Assembly (NCBI GenBank): GCA_033220425.1
Contig: CM065648.1
Location: forward strand, 992,001 to 1,056,000
Length of the DNA stretch: 64,000 nucleotides
Direction: 5' to 3'
From: Lepraria neglecta
Taxonomy: Eukaryota > Ascomycota > Lecanoromycetes > Lecanorales > Stereocaulaceae
This document shows positions 35,723-47,344 of this stretch, piece by piece. The position numbers were made by a program, and so were the translations under genes. Under the pieces are notes generated by a model. It ran no database searches, was not told where the DNA came from, and saw only the letters and a program-made list of their open reading frames with translations. Each line of letters starts with the position of its first letter. Position 1 is the stretch's first letter.

Positions 35723-36837
35723 TTATTGCCTCCAGCACACAATGTACAAGGCCCACCTTGACGATCTAGTTCCGGGTGACCACCTTTGGTAGAACCTTCT
35801 CTTCCTGTCGTGCCACAGCTCGTACCAATACAGCAATTTATAGTTCTCGAAGCTGGGCCGACCGTCGCCCGTCATCGTATGGATAGGTGTAGGCGGACCA
35901 TGAGCAGGGTGCGAAGAATAGGTTGGGAGGTGAGCAGGCGTAGCACCAGGATATACAGCTCGCACAGTTGCTGTACTATCCTGGATCGTGCTGCCGCCGG
36001 GACCTGTAGGATTCTTGCAAATGCCGCCTGAGCTACGTGAAGGACAGCTTCCCATACTGCCCAGATTGAGGCTACAGCCGCTTTTCGCACCGCCGGAGCA
36101 GCAAACCATCGGAACAGACCGACCAAGGATAAAGCTGACGTCGAAATACTTGCTCGGATTGCTCTCAAAGATTGTACCGCCAGAACCGCAGACTGCGACT
36201 TGTCCTTCCCAGTTAGATCCAAGGGATAAGCATTCTCCCGTGTTCGTTTGGCCACTGCCCCCAGACCACGAGTAGCTCACAACGTCGCCTGACCATTGGA
36301 TCTCTATTCCTGACCCCGTGCAGGCTCCCCAAGACGATAACGCTGTGCTTGCCTGACTCGGAGTGGAGTTCCCCGGAGAGGAACTTGCCTGGACCACAGC
36401 GGCTTTATGCTGAACCACAGTGGGATTTGACTGGACCGCAGCAGGACTTGTCTGGACGACATTGGGGTTTTGCTGGATGACAGTGGGATTTGGCAGGACA
36501 GGGATTGAGCTTGGTTGTACAGATTGAGGAATCGATGCGACACTTGGTCGAGGAGCATTGGGGACCGAAAATCCTGCTGGGGATACCCCTCCACCACCTC
36601 CACGAAAACGTTGCGCATGTGTACTCAAGGGAGCGCAGATGAACGCCAGCAGGTAGATACTTGAACAAAAGACAACCGTGTTGACGGTAGTGATGTCAAA
36701 GAATGTGGGGCCGACAGTACGGTAGACGACTGAAGACCATGGGGGTATAAGTATACAACCTGGAATAGGAGTGAAGCTGGGCACTCTTGGTGGTCATGCC
36801 CCGTACGGCCATCTCGACTAGGGTGGAGCCGTTTCAT
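35723..36837 (-). CDS. Hypothetical signal-anchored protein with a Cys-rich ectodomain
   Basis: I do not recognise the family. The long frame lacks its own ATG; a 47-nt intron (36760-36806) joins a short first exon (36807-36837, MKRLHPSRDG) in phase, giving 355 residues. An alternative ATG lies 10 codons upstream at 36867. A hydrophobic segment (TTVNTVVFCSSIYLLAFICA) near residue 40 could be a signal anchor or signal peptide. A Gly run and a Val/Gln/Pro-rich repeat region follow (NPTVIQ, NPNVVQ, NPTVVQ units, about residues 100-140). A Cys- and Ser-rich domain comes next (WGACTGSG, GECLSLGSNW, MVCCSGGAKSGC). The C-terminal 60 residues look less coherent and could be mis-spliced. A cell-surface or secreted role is inferred. 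Confidence 0.5.
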
Positions 36838-37004
36838 AAAGCACAATTCAAGATTAATATACCACATGTGATATTGTATTTCTGCAGCTGTTGAGGCAAA
36901 CACTTACTACTCAAGACACCAGTGTATGGTCTGTTCTAGAATATGTCATATCTGCCGATAGCGTGCAGAGACCGGATCAAACGCAGTAAACAGTATTGTT
37001 GCGT

Positions 37005-37625
37005 TCAGTGCTGAAGCGAGGCACAGATAGTATCTTGTGGCACACAAATCCTTATACCCTTACACTCGCAGAACAAGCATAACGGGTGTTTTACAGCCAA
37101 ACAAATCGAATCTGCTGGCCAGCATACAAGGATGGTCTTGAATGGAAACTGCGGGCTAGATCTTCCATCATTGTAAGGGGGCATCTCAATAACAGTAACA
37201 TGAGACGAATAATCGGCAACGGTGACTTGGATTGCATGGAATGGGGCTTTGAAGCTTGCTGAGACATCCTCGTCAGACGAATAGGAGTACAAGTGCAGTG
37301 CAACGTATGCTGCTGTAGGAGAAGCTTTGCACACGATAGCGGGATTGAAAGGTGCCAAGTCATATCAAGGTGTATGGCGTTGCAAAACTTTAAGATACGA
37401 AGCAGGAAGCATAGAAAAATCAGACAGCTCGGCTATACCCCCAACGGGTGCAGAAGGTCGATCGTTACCATTTCCCATTCCCTTCAAACATGTATCCAGG
37501 TCGGCATACCAAGCTTCTCCGGATGTTAGGATTATCGGCATTGATGGCATCACTATCGCTGCAAATGCCCATGTTGTTGTTACGAAGTGGCAATTCCAAG
37601 GCCGTGATGGCAGGTGATACTGCAC
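37005..37625 (-). CDS. Possible two-exon hypothetical gene
   Basis: Two adjoining minus-strand frames look coding: about 37625-37365 (PIILTSGEAWYADLDTC) and 37358-37005 (YVALHLYSYSSDEDVSASF, ending in a Cys-rich tail CWPADSIC...CECKGIRIC). A spliced link is plausible, for example a donor after GMGN with an acceptor before ASPTAAY, but neither the start nor the splice is proven. Both ends are tentative. Function unknown. Confidence 0.3.
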
Positions 37626-38716
37626 CTGAAACGGATGAAACCGATCCTATCAGCGGGTGCTAGGAGTTAATTTCGAGACGTGTTGGCTCCGAGAGTAACC
37701 CTCACTGTGGCCCCTAGAAGCATAAAGACCCCGTCAGCTTAGAATCTTAGACCGATAGGTGGTGTTTGGATATCGATGGTGTTGTTTACCGAGTTGAAAT
37801 AGAAAGAGCGAGTTGACGTTGGAGGATTTGGTAGACAGCGCTATTGACATACGCTAGTGATACTTTCCGCTAGCGCGAATGTACGATTGCCGTCCAGTAC
37901 TGACAAGTGTTCTCTTGAAAGATTCTTGAAAATTTTGACTGTTGTGGATCTCAATGATGAGTAATAGTTCAAAAGCTGCGACAGACCGAGAAACCTGGAG
38001 GCTAAGCCGTGACGGATCGCTCCTACCCGGACAGGAGTACTGATGGCTCAGAAACTACAACTTGCAACACATCAGGATCAGGAAAGAAAGTGTCTTGAGC
38101 GCATGGGAAGGTGACACCTGTTCTCAGGACATGTATCTTGGGAACAACTACTCTGAAAACAGTTTCAAGATCTATTTGATAGCCCATCAGGATCCTACGG
38201 GCATTCTATTCTACAACCGGATTTGTTGTCCAGAATTCTATAACATCAGGAGCAGGAGCGCTTGCCAAGTCACAACAATATCTATTGCAGCGCAAGAGAA
38301 CGCGACACATATTTATCCAAGAGGATACATCATGGGATCATGTTCCCTAACAACAGTTTCGTGTCCTCTTTTGCGGCCGTACGGGTTTGGAGGATCGCTG
38401 TTTCAGCGTCCTGGCGGCTTCATGTTTGTTTCATCCCCAGACTCCGCCACCATGATAGACGACGAAGGAAGGGTGAGAAGAGCTTGCGCCATACGTTGCA
38501 CGTTGCATGTGTGAACCATGTTCAGTATAGATGTTAGTAATGGTTTAAGATGCCGGGTTTGATTCCTCTGTTGATGTCTACATAAGGTGCTTGCTGTTGC
38601 AGTCTTTCTCTCTGTTCTTCTCCTCTTCAACAGCACTCTTCAGCAGCAATAACATCAAGTCTCATTCGGCGAGAATCCAAAAGTTTCTTCAATTTTCTTA
38701 CCTCCAAACATTCATC
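37626..38716. other. Region with one weak plus-strand ORF
   Basis: About 1.1 kb. An ORF with ATG at 38131 runs to 38514 on the plus strand (127 residues, seven or more Cys). It has no recognisable domain, and I do not call it a gene. Nothing else was seen. Confidence 0.3.
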
Positions 38717-38980
38717 ATGCCGCGACCCGAGCGCAGACTCACTATTGATACCGATCACACCCCAGCAAGAGGTCGTACTCGTACCACCTCCACCTCCTCC
38801 ACCGCGTCCTATTCCTCCATCTCCAGCAGCTTCTCTCGAGGTAAACAAATCCGCGACAGTGCAAAGAGACCATGGCAACTCGTATCTGTCGTTCTCCATC
38901 AGGAAGAAGCGCCAGCGCCCCCCAGCGGCAATCGGACCCCCTACCCAACCCCGGGCCGCAAGAACTTCGATAGAGTCTAA
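38717..38980 (+). CDS. Small hypothetical protein
   Basis: This 87-residue frame starts at an ATG preceded by a pyrimidine-rich leader typical of fungal transcripts. The product is Arg/Ser/Thr-rich (MPRPERRLTIDTDHTPARGR) without a domain. A GTAAAC within it (38840) could be a splice donor. Its stop codon abuts that of the ORF on the other strand. Existence is uncertain. Confidence 0.3.
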   Translation: MPRPERRLTIDTDHTPARGRTRTTSTSSTASYSSISSSFSRGKQIRDSAKRPWQLVSVVLHQEEAPAPPSGNRTPYPTPGRKNFDRV

Positions 38981-39382
38981 CTACGACTCGAATGATGTGG
39001 ACATACAATGGAATGGCGTAGTGACTGGAATTAGAGTCGATGAAATAGGCTTGTGCCTTCCAGCTGCATTCTGAGATGGCTTGCTACTTTCTTTGGATTG
39101 GGCGCTACGGATGAGGCTGTTCGTGATGACTCCAATATCGTTGTCATTGTAATTAAACACTCTTTTGGAAGCTAGGAGGGCTATGGAGTCTAGCACATTA
39201 GTCACATAAGACAATATCTCAAGTCCCTTACTGATCAGCGACTGGAATGTGTCAACATCGTTCGTTTTTCCCTTCAGGGGTCTTGCTTTGACGGAAGGGG
39301 CATGTTGAATGTAGGAATCTAAATTCGGAAGGCCTAGGCTATGGATACCTGCGAGCTGAAGCTTAAAACAGTTTGACGGCAT
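38981..39382 (-). CDS. Small hypothetical protein
   Basis: This 133-residue frame has an ATG at 39382. The middle (ILSYVTNVLDSIALLASKRV) looks like a regular helix, and the first part, LQLAGIHSLGLPNLDSYIQH, is coherent, so coding is plausible. No domain is recognised. It may be the last exon of a longer gene. Confidence 0.28.
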   Translation of the reverse strand: MPSNCFKLQLAGIHSLGLPNLDSYIQHAPSVKARPLKGKTNDVDTFQSLISKGLEILSYVTNVLDSIALLASKRVFNYNDNDIGVITNSLIRSAQSKESSKPSQNAAGRHKPISSTLIPVTTPFHCMSTSFES

Positions 39383-40214
39383 TTATCGACACCTGTCCAG
39401 ATCACTACCTATTTCTGGCATCAAACATTCCGGGTCAGGACATGCCGTATGGAGCAGAGATCTGCAGTGTTGACCATTGTCGTCTTTTAGATGTCGTAAA
39501 AAGGTGAAACCCCTCGAACCTGACGTTTTTATTTTCATCGCATTGACTCGGGGCAGTCCCCCTGGCAGTCCCCTTCCATTTGGTCGGATTTGGGACGTCT
39601 TGATGCAACTAATATCTCCCTTCGAGGGGTACTGGGCCGGGTTGTTGTAACAGTCCTGCGCTCAGGTGTTAGCGATACTGTCGCATGTCGTAAGGGATTA
39701 AGTCGATCTTTTCGACGATTATAGGCTCAAGGGTTGATTAGTGTTGTTACATTTTCGAAATATTGAGCCTAAATTTTTTGCTTTTTTCGGGCTCTACAAC
39801 CGACTAAGAGGTCTAATTTCTGGCTTAATATACCACTGGGAAAGAGCCATATTCAGAATTTTGAGCATCAAACTGAGCCAGAAGCTGAGTCGTTGAGCTC
39901 GAAACGGCTCCGATGGGGACTGGCTGCCAGAGGGACTGCTCCGAGTCAACGCGATTGAGATTTACAGCATTTTACAACCACCTCGTACTCGACTGGAATA
40001 CAAGCTTTGTTCTAAAGACCTTTCGTTATGAGCATCTCCGTCTATGCTACCTATGCACATTAGATGGAAACCGGCTTCATGCCCAAGTTTTGTGACGATC
40101 TGATGACTCTTGTCCCATCAACGATCAACAAGCCACCTTCAAGCATCTTTCATGAACGCCATTCGCAATGCTCGCTCGCTCATGCAACATCGTTCATTCC
40201 TCCGGTTAGACCTT
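39383..40214. other. Intergenic region, nothing recognised
   Basis: About 830 bp with AT-rich patches near 39720-39870. No coding frame, RNA gene or repeat family was recognised. Confidence 0.35.
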
Positions 40215-42024
40215 TTATATATTGAAGACAGCGGTCTTGCTCGCAATGCCATCAAATACACACGTGTTATCAACAGGCACATACTGTTTCGTAATCACCT
40301 TGATAACCTCTTGCGCTACCATCCCACCTGTGAGCGCGGAGATGTTATGCAACTCTGCCCCATCAGCACGGTCCAGCTCCTTGACCACATTATCGAACGT
40401 TCCTCGGGCTTCAGCGGTATCGAATCGCGGCCACGGCTTTGGTTCCTTTTCCGGGTCGACGGCAGGAGTGTAGAAATGCGCTGCTTCGGCAAAGTTGGGT
40501 ACTGGGAGTACTGCTCCTGATACGTTGCGGGCTCCTGGTATTTCCTTAACGGGGCTGGGTTCTCGGCGTGATTGTTCAAGGCGTGATATCTCGTCGTGAT
40601 GGCGGTCAAGTGCTAGAAAAGCGAAGTAGATGGGCAGAAGTGACTCTAATCCCATCATCTTCTGGTTTTCTAACTCCATGCTCAAAGCCTCTGCTCGATC
40701 GCTCCAGCCCAACGGTTCAGTAGACTTGGCAACGCGTATTGGTCGACCGCGTATCAGTTTGACGAATTGAGCGCCTTTGCAGAAAGCTTCGATTTCTTTA
40801 TCTTCAATTGGCGACTTGATATCCAAGTCTCTCTCAGACTGCCGAACGGTTGCCGTAACTTCTGCGAAGTCAGAGCGAGCTTTGGCTTTGTAAATATTTT
40901 GGAGTTGAATATAGTCGGACGATTGGGCTTTCATGTCCGGTAGAGCGCCAGGAAGGGGAAGAAGGCCGTTGTGGGCGGCGTGGAATTTGTTAATCGCATG
41001 AGCGATGATCCAGAAATTTGCCGAGTCCTTTCTTAGGTTTCTGCAATCATCCGACTCGAAAACCTCCCTGAGGCCACTGGAGATTGACGGCGGATTCAGA
41101 CTTTTTAGCACATTGGCTGTTGCTTCATCGAAATTCTCTTCTCCACCTTCTGCATTATTCTTTCTAGCCCCTTCCGCAACCATGGCTGCGAATTCTTTCT
41201 TGTCCGAGTATTTAGCGGGTGCTTTGCCGTCACGTGTGGCTTTCCAGACATTGAGGTAGTGCAAAAGCAGTAACAGGTATGGAACATGACCATGCTCATG
41301 GTCCGGCTGAAAAGGTAGGTTCCCTGTCTTCTCCCGCGTGAAAATGAGTAGTTCTGGCCATGGGTTTAGGAGACGTAGGTCTTGGGTTGAAGCTGGATCT
41401 GGATGTGTGTCGACAATAGGGAATTGGGCGGGAAGTTGTACCGAGAAGTGCGAGAAGAAGCCGACGCAGTGGACATAGAAGAGCGGTATTGAAGATTTTT
41501 GGGCATGTTGACTGATCTTTTCGAGTATGCTAGAGTCTTTCGTAGGGCCTATGAGTATTATGAGGGTGTAGTTGTCCAGCACGCTAGGCTTTTCAACGAA
41601 AGATTCTGTTGACTGCGACATCGAGTTAGCAAATGCACAAAAGCTCATACCCTTTCAAATCTACCTTTTGTATAGCATTCCCATTAACCTCGGGATTCAG
41701 CTCTTGCAGGTACTTGCACGACTCCTCGGCCCTCGACTTCCCCAAGCTGCTCTCCTCGAGGAAGAAGTTCACTCCTAGATCCTTTTCGGTGACGTCTACC
41801 TCGTCAACTATTGTGTAGTTACCCACACCCGGTAAGATCAAATTTTTGAGCGTTTCAACACCAACGACCCCAGGCCCCGAGTTCAACAGCAAAACTTTGG
41901 CGTCTTCAAGTGCTTGTTGGCCGCTTGCTGCCCATAGACGAAGCTGCCTGTCATATTTCTTCTCTTTTGCTGTGGGGCCCTGCAAAGCCGGAGGGGTTGT
42001 TGTTCTCTCAACCATAGTTGTCAT
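40215..42024 (-). CDS. ULA1: NEDD8-activating enzyme E1 regulatory subunit
   Basis: ULA1 (NAE1/APP-BP1) pairs with UBA3 to activate NEDD8/Rub1 for cullin modification. Two exons (41665-42024 and 40215-41612) encode 585 residues (human 534). The 52-nt phase-0 intron (41613-41664) joins NGNAIQK to STESFVEKPSVLDNY. The N-terminus has the E1-like YDRQLRLWAASGQQALEDAK and VLLLNSGPGVVGVETLKNL. The middle has the family block WIIAHAINKFHAAHNGLLPL. The end has AELHNISALTGGMVAQEVIK, then KQYVPVDNTCVFDGI. As expected for this subunit, there is no catalytic cysteine motif. It diverges from RKI1 across 247 bp. The call is strong. Confidence 0.95.
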
Positions 42025-42271
42025 AGAAATTGGCTGTGTTCCTCACTTGAAGCTGCATAAACAGCTCCAAGTGTGACCCAGACCTTGGCGGGGATTTTCG
42101 TAGGGTTGACAACCATCCCCCACCTTAACCCCTCCGCTCCGCACTTTCCCCCAACAACTCGCACTGTATGCCATTGAGATGTCATTGGTCTTTCAGTATA
42201 GTCCTATGCACTTAAGGGATTCCCTAGAAACGATTTGACCGGATAAAAACAAGCACCGCGGACACCGTCGG
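42025..42271. promoter_or_regulatory. Shared ULA1/RKI1 divergent promoter
   Basis: A compact 247-bp space between two divergent start codons. No specific sites are assigned. Confidence 0.5.
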
Positions 42272-43454
42272 ATGCACAGAGCACCTACCGCATGCTCCCA
42301 CCTATTCAGGTCCGTACGAAACGACGGTCTTAATCTCTCAACAGCGCCTGGCCTGACTCAACCAAGATGCGGCCTGCTGCCTAAACAATACCCAACACTG
42401 AAACCACGCTCTCAATTGTCCTCCTTCCTCTCCACATCCTCGCCCAAAATGGCCCCTTCAACAACCGCCCTCTCCGATATCGAGAACGCAAAAAGAAATG
42501 CCGCCCGGGCAGCAGTGGCCGAACACTTCGATCCTGCAGCCCGCTACGTGGGCATTGGCTCCGGCAGCACCATAGTCTACGTAGTCGAAGCAATCCAAGC
42601 CCTCAACGACCCTCGAATAGCAAATATAAATTTCATACCCACAGGATACCAATCGCGGCAGGCAAACCTCCCTCCCCTCCTTCCCCTCCCTCCCCTCCTT
42701 CCCCTCCCTCCCCTCTTCTCGGCTTCCCCTCAAGTCTAAGCAAATAGCTGACCGGCAGTAATGGCACAGGTAATACTGAAAGCGCACCTCAAAGACCTAA
42801 AATTCGACTCCCCTCCCCCCACCACCCTAATAGACGTAGCCTTCGACGGCGCCGACGAAATAGACGACTCCCTAAACTGCATCAAAGGCGGCGGCGCGTG
42901 TCTCTACCAAGAGAAACTAGTAGCCACCCAAGCGAAAAAATTCATCTGCGTAGCCGACCACCGGAAACTCCAAACCCGGCTTCTCAAATTCTGGAAATAC
43001 ATTCCCATAGAAGTCGAACCGCTGGCTACACATACGGTGATGAAGGAGATATTGGCGCTGGGAGCGACGAGTGCGGTACTGAGGGAGGGACATATGATGA
43101 AAGCGGGGCCGATAAAGACGGATCAGGATAATTTTATTATTGATGCTTGTTTTCAGCCGCTGTTGTTGCCGGCTGATGTACAGAAGTCTGGGAGTTTGCA
43201 TCCAATCCAGAAGGGGATGGAGGGGAAGGGGGAAGGTGGGGTGTGGGAGGTTAGTGAGTTGGCGAGGGAGATTAAGGCTATTGAAGGGGTTTTGTCAGTG
43301 GGGTTGTTTGTGGGGGAGAATGGGGAACAGGCGGTCAAGAGGGGGGGCGGGGAGGGGTGGGCAGAAGCCTGTTGCTGCGTATTTTGGGATGGAGGATGGG
43401 AGTGTTACTGTTAGGGTTGCTAATGAGGATGGGACGGCGAGTGTGAGAAGTTAA
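42272..43454 (+). CDS. RKI1: Ribose-5-phosphate isomerase, apparent frameshift near the 3' end
   Basis: RKI1 interconverts ribose 5-phosphate and ribulose 5-phosphate in the pentose phosphate pathway. Exon 1 (42272-42661) ends FIPTGYQSRQ and exon 2 starts at 42770 with VILKAHLKDL, as in the family. The 108-nt intron between them begins with GC. Active-site blocks are visible: YVGIGSGST, DVAFDGADEID, IKGGGACLYQEK and CVADHRK. A 59-residue basic extension precedes a second ATG (42449, MAPSTTAL), which may be the cytosolic start. The conserved end GGQKPVAAYFGMEDGSV is in another frame, reached across a run of seven G near 43342-43348. As read, translation stops at 43414 with a non-homologous tail; the conserved frame ends at 43454. 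A sequencing error, a real mutation or slippage could explain this. Confidence 0.9.
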
Positions 43455-43644
43455 GGAGGGGGTTGGATAAAGGAGTTGTTTTGAATGCTGTTTATAGAAT
43501 TTATGATACCAAGCAATGAAATCTAAAGTAGCGGGGTTATATAGGAAATATTGCTCAACAGGACGAAAGAAAAAAAGATATTATAATCCACTCTTCGCCA
43601 TCCGTGGCTTCGAATTGAAAGAGGAAATAGACGTTGTGATAACT

Positions 43645-46600
43645 TTAAGGAGCTCTCCCCTTCCCTTTCCCGCTTTCTGCTCGACTTTCCTCTTCAGCTT
43701 GGCTGAGCTGCAGTGCAAACTCAAGATCATCCAGCTCTGCAATCGGGGTATTGCTCTTCCCTCGGGTCCTGGGAGAAGGAGTAGGAGTTCCACGGCGTGG
43801 AGGTGAGCTGGACGGCGATCTCTTCTTAGCGTACTTGACAGAGAATGTGCTGGCGCTCGCATCGCCATGTCCGAGGCTTGTTGCTCGATATCCATTGTTG
43901 TCTTTTAGGCTGAGTCTGATTGCTTCAGCCAAGTCGCTATCGAGTTCGTCCTGGGGGCTCGAAGCTAATGGAGAGGCCACGGCTTCTTCGGTAGTGGTTT
44001 CGCTGCTGGAGTCATCGCTTGCACTTTTCCGTCGCAGCTCGTCACTCTGAGCCGCTTCTTCGCTTAGCATCGTAGCATAGGCCAGGATCTCGTCCTCAGT
44101 GGCACCAGGTCCAAGCAGGTCTACTCCGTACCTCCCCGAAAGCCTTTCTTCCTCTTTGCGCTTAATCCGCTTCTCACGCTCGAGTTCGAGCTTCTCGTTA
44201 GCAATGTAATCCTTGAGCGCCCCTCGTCCAGTCCCAGAGAATTTGTCACCGCCCTGATTGCTCCCGCGCTCAGAGCGACGAAGACGACGTTTATTGCCTT
44301 TATACTGATCGACTGCTTGTGAGCTGTAGCTCCAATAGCGTAAATGGGAACCGAGAGAGACCATGCCGCGGAGAACGGTCGGGTCAGGATCAAGGCAGAT
44401 GGCACCTGCAGCAAAGAGATTGATGCCAACACCAGCAACAGAGGCTTCCGCTTGGACAAGACGACGACGCGCACGGGATGAAAAACGCGAGTTGAGTGTG
44501 CGAATGGGATCAGTAGTCGAAGCGAGAGGATCCCACGCTTGAACGAGACCGTCATTTCCGCCATGGACAAGATATAGAGCAGTCAGAGCAAGGCACGATA
44601 TCTGTGGAGAATCCGTGTAGATGAGGCGGATAGGCTTGATGTAGTTCTCTAAGATAGTATTGCTAGCAGTCGGAGATCGCATGTTCCAGAGAATAATAAT
44701 GCCGTTCTTTGTGCCCACAGCTAGAAGTCGGGCACATTGACCTGGCACGTCATTTGCGGAATTTGGGAATGGCATCTGGGCAAGTGGAGACGACATCGGC
44801 GAAGAGGCCAAGGACGATCCAGCCATACAGAGCAGCGGATCCTCAGTGGTCGTCAGTAGGGCAAAGCTAGACATATCGATGGCAGTAGCCATGATTTGAG
44901 GTGACTTCAGGCCCCCAAACAAGAAGACTGAGGTACGCCACTCTTCGAACATGTGCTTGTTCGATGCCGAGTCTGACTGAGCCGCGGAGCTACGTCGCGA
45001 AGGTGTCTTGTCCTTGAACGACCATGTTGGTTGCTCCTTGAGGGTGGATGTGCTTCCGCCAAACAGGGAGCGCGAGCTGGTGTTGTTATTGATTCGCGTT
45101 TGAAATTCTTGATCATCCAGACCATCACTGGACTCCTTCAACTTGTAACGAGTGAAGCGTTTGATCTCCGCATGCTGTCCCTCGTCCAATCCGCAGCTGA
45201 TCACGACTACACCCTCGCCAGCCCCGTTCTCATCACTTGCAGCAAAGTCAACTTCCAATTGTCGGCGCATGTCCCATCCATCGCAAACTTTACGGAAATC
45301 CTTGGGCTTCTTTTGAAGAAAGCTATTGATCTCTTGTGTCTCGGCGGTAATCTGCGCTTTGCTAAGACTCATTCCGTTCCACGAAGTCCTAGGAGTGTAG
45401 CTGCCATCGATTTCCGACATGCCAAAGGGGTCAGGCCTAGCCGTGCGTCTGGTTGGCTCCACAAGGGTCCAGTAGACGGTACGTCCTGTCTCCCAGGCTA
45501 ATTTCTCGAGATGCACATTGTCAATCTTCAGCGCGCGGTCCAATTGAGGACGGGTTGGGAAATCGGTAAGGTAGAAAACTTCGCCGAGAGCGTTCAGCAC
45601 AATAGCCCAGATGCGGTTTAGCGATTGGCGTTTCGAGGAATAGTTTTCGTCGACTGCAATGGCGATGATAGGTACACCAGGGCTCAATACCCATCGAGCG
45701 GTCAATTCACCACGTTCTAGTCGTCTCTCACGAAGATTATTGGTGCCTAAAGAATAGGAACTGAGCACTCCTTGTGAAGAGCCTACTACTAGGCCGATCA
45801 ATCCTTCTGTTAGGTCAGGTATGCTGGGTGTTTTGGCGATCCAGACAGAGCACAATGATTCTGTGGGCAGAATGGAAGGGATGCCACTCTCTGGCGTCGA
45901 TTGATCCAGTGGACAAAATAGAAGCCGGCCTCGTTTCTCCTCTGTAGATCTGTAGAACGCCGTACCGCCCGGGTGGCCTTCCGCATATATCATACCGTAA
46001 GGCTGGCTGACATCCATAACGTTCGGAACGCCAATGATTTCCCCAGCTCCAAGTCCGTAAGGTTCATCACCAGGGTAGAGGTCCGCAAACTGGTGAGTGA
46101 CAAGGTTATCTGCAAATCCCCAAGCATCTACTTTGCCCAATTTGGGATCGCTTGTAGAAGCCATGCCCACATCAGTAGCTCCATGAATGAATCGAGGAAG
46201 CCGTTTATTGAAGCCAGTCCCAAATGTTGCATGCAAGTGATCGACAATAGTAATCAGATCAGAATTGTAAGTAACATGTGCGCTGCCATTGCTACCAATC
46301 CCAGGGCGTGAAGTACCGGTACCTGGCCCGGTGGTTTCCAGAGGTTTGCCACGAGAAATAGAGCGGAGGAGCCGGGTGCGCAGGATATACTCGCTGCGCC
46401 ATGAAGCAAGAGCTGTAAGTCGAGTGAACAGACGCCTTTCCGCACGTAGTGTATCATTCTCGTCTGAGAGCTCTGAGTTGCTGTCCAAAGTACTCAATAC
46501 CTCAGCTCCTGGGAAGAAGCGCGAAAAGGCAATCCTCCAGGCATGGGGCGTTGTGACCAGTCGATGGAAACGGCGTGAGACCAATGAGACATCGGACAAT

Positions 46601-47086
46601 GAAGCAGGAGTAAGATGAGACAGAATGTGGGTCAAGACCTCTGCAGGAATTAGCGACTGTGCTTCAAATGGCGTTTTGGGACTGACCATTAGGAAAATCA
46701 GTGATGGCAGTTTGACTAGAGCTGGCCTTCTTTCCTCTTTGAACCACAGTAAAGCCAGGCACCTCATTTCTCTTCTTTGGTCCATATTTCAATGCTTTCT
46801 CATGTTCTGCAATACGGTCGACTGGTGACCGAGTTCGCGGCCTTGATGGCGGACTCAATCGCCGTAGTGGTCTTCCAGAGGCGTCTTCAGAGCCCCTGTC
46901 CGACGACGCTGACGACCCGGTATCACTGGCGGAGCGCCTAGGGTCCGGCCTCCCTTCTCCAGCACGAGGGCGTGAAGAGGGTTGTTCATCATAATGGTCG
47001 AGTCCATGATGGCTATGGTGGTGGCTATCTTGGGTATTCTGCGTCAACAAAATTTTCTGGGTAATTTCGTTGGGCTCTGGTTGCAT
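43645..47086 (-). CDS. F-box/WD40-type protein with C-terminal UIM-like motifs
   Basis: This is a candidate SCF ubiquitin-ligase substrate receptor. Two exons (46687-47086 and 43645-46640) encode 1131 residues. Removing the 46-nt intron creates the F-box: DFPNEVLTHILSHL, then SLSDVSLVSRRFHRLV, near residues 130-165. Before it lies a His/Ser/Arg-rich region. The long middle carries divergent WD40-type blades (LLAVGTKNGIIILWNMRS, then LYLVHGGNDGLVQAWDPL). A charged coiled segment with KLELEREKRIKRKEEERL precedes two UIM-like motifs near the C-terminus (DLAEAIRLSLKD and LEFALQLSQAEEE). UIMs bind ubiquitin, so the protein may read and write ubiquitin. The function beyond F-box binding of SKP1 is inferred. 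Confidence 0.86.
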
Positions 47087-47344
47087 ATAAAGTTTGAGGG
47101 TGAAAGTCGGTGATCAGTAGGACTGAGCCAGGTCTTGGTCAGTCGAAATTCTTGTGGGCGTCTATGGGGCGAACGTGTTTTACTTGGGAGGAAAGGAGTC
47201 TGACGTGACGGAAATTTGTATGAATTCTGCTGACTAAGGAAGCCGAGAGCTCGCAAGCACTTTGAGTCGATTTCCAGAGATGATTCATCGGGGTATTAAT
47301 ACAGATAATTCATTTATGTAACATGTATGCAGTCCTGTAACTAT

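Noticed and set aside
38131-38514. 127-residue Cys-containing ORF on the plus strand
   Set aside because: No signal peptide, domain or splice support; kept only as a note in the region entry.
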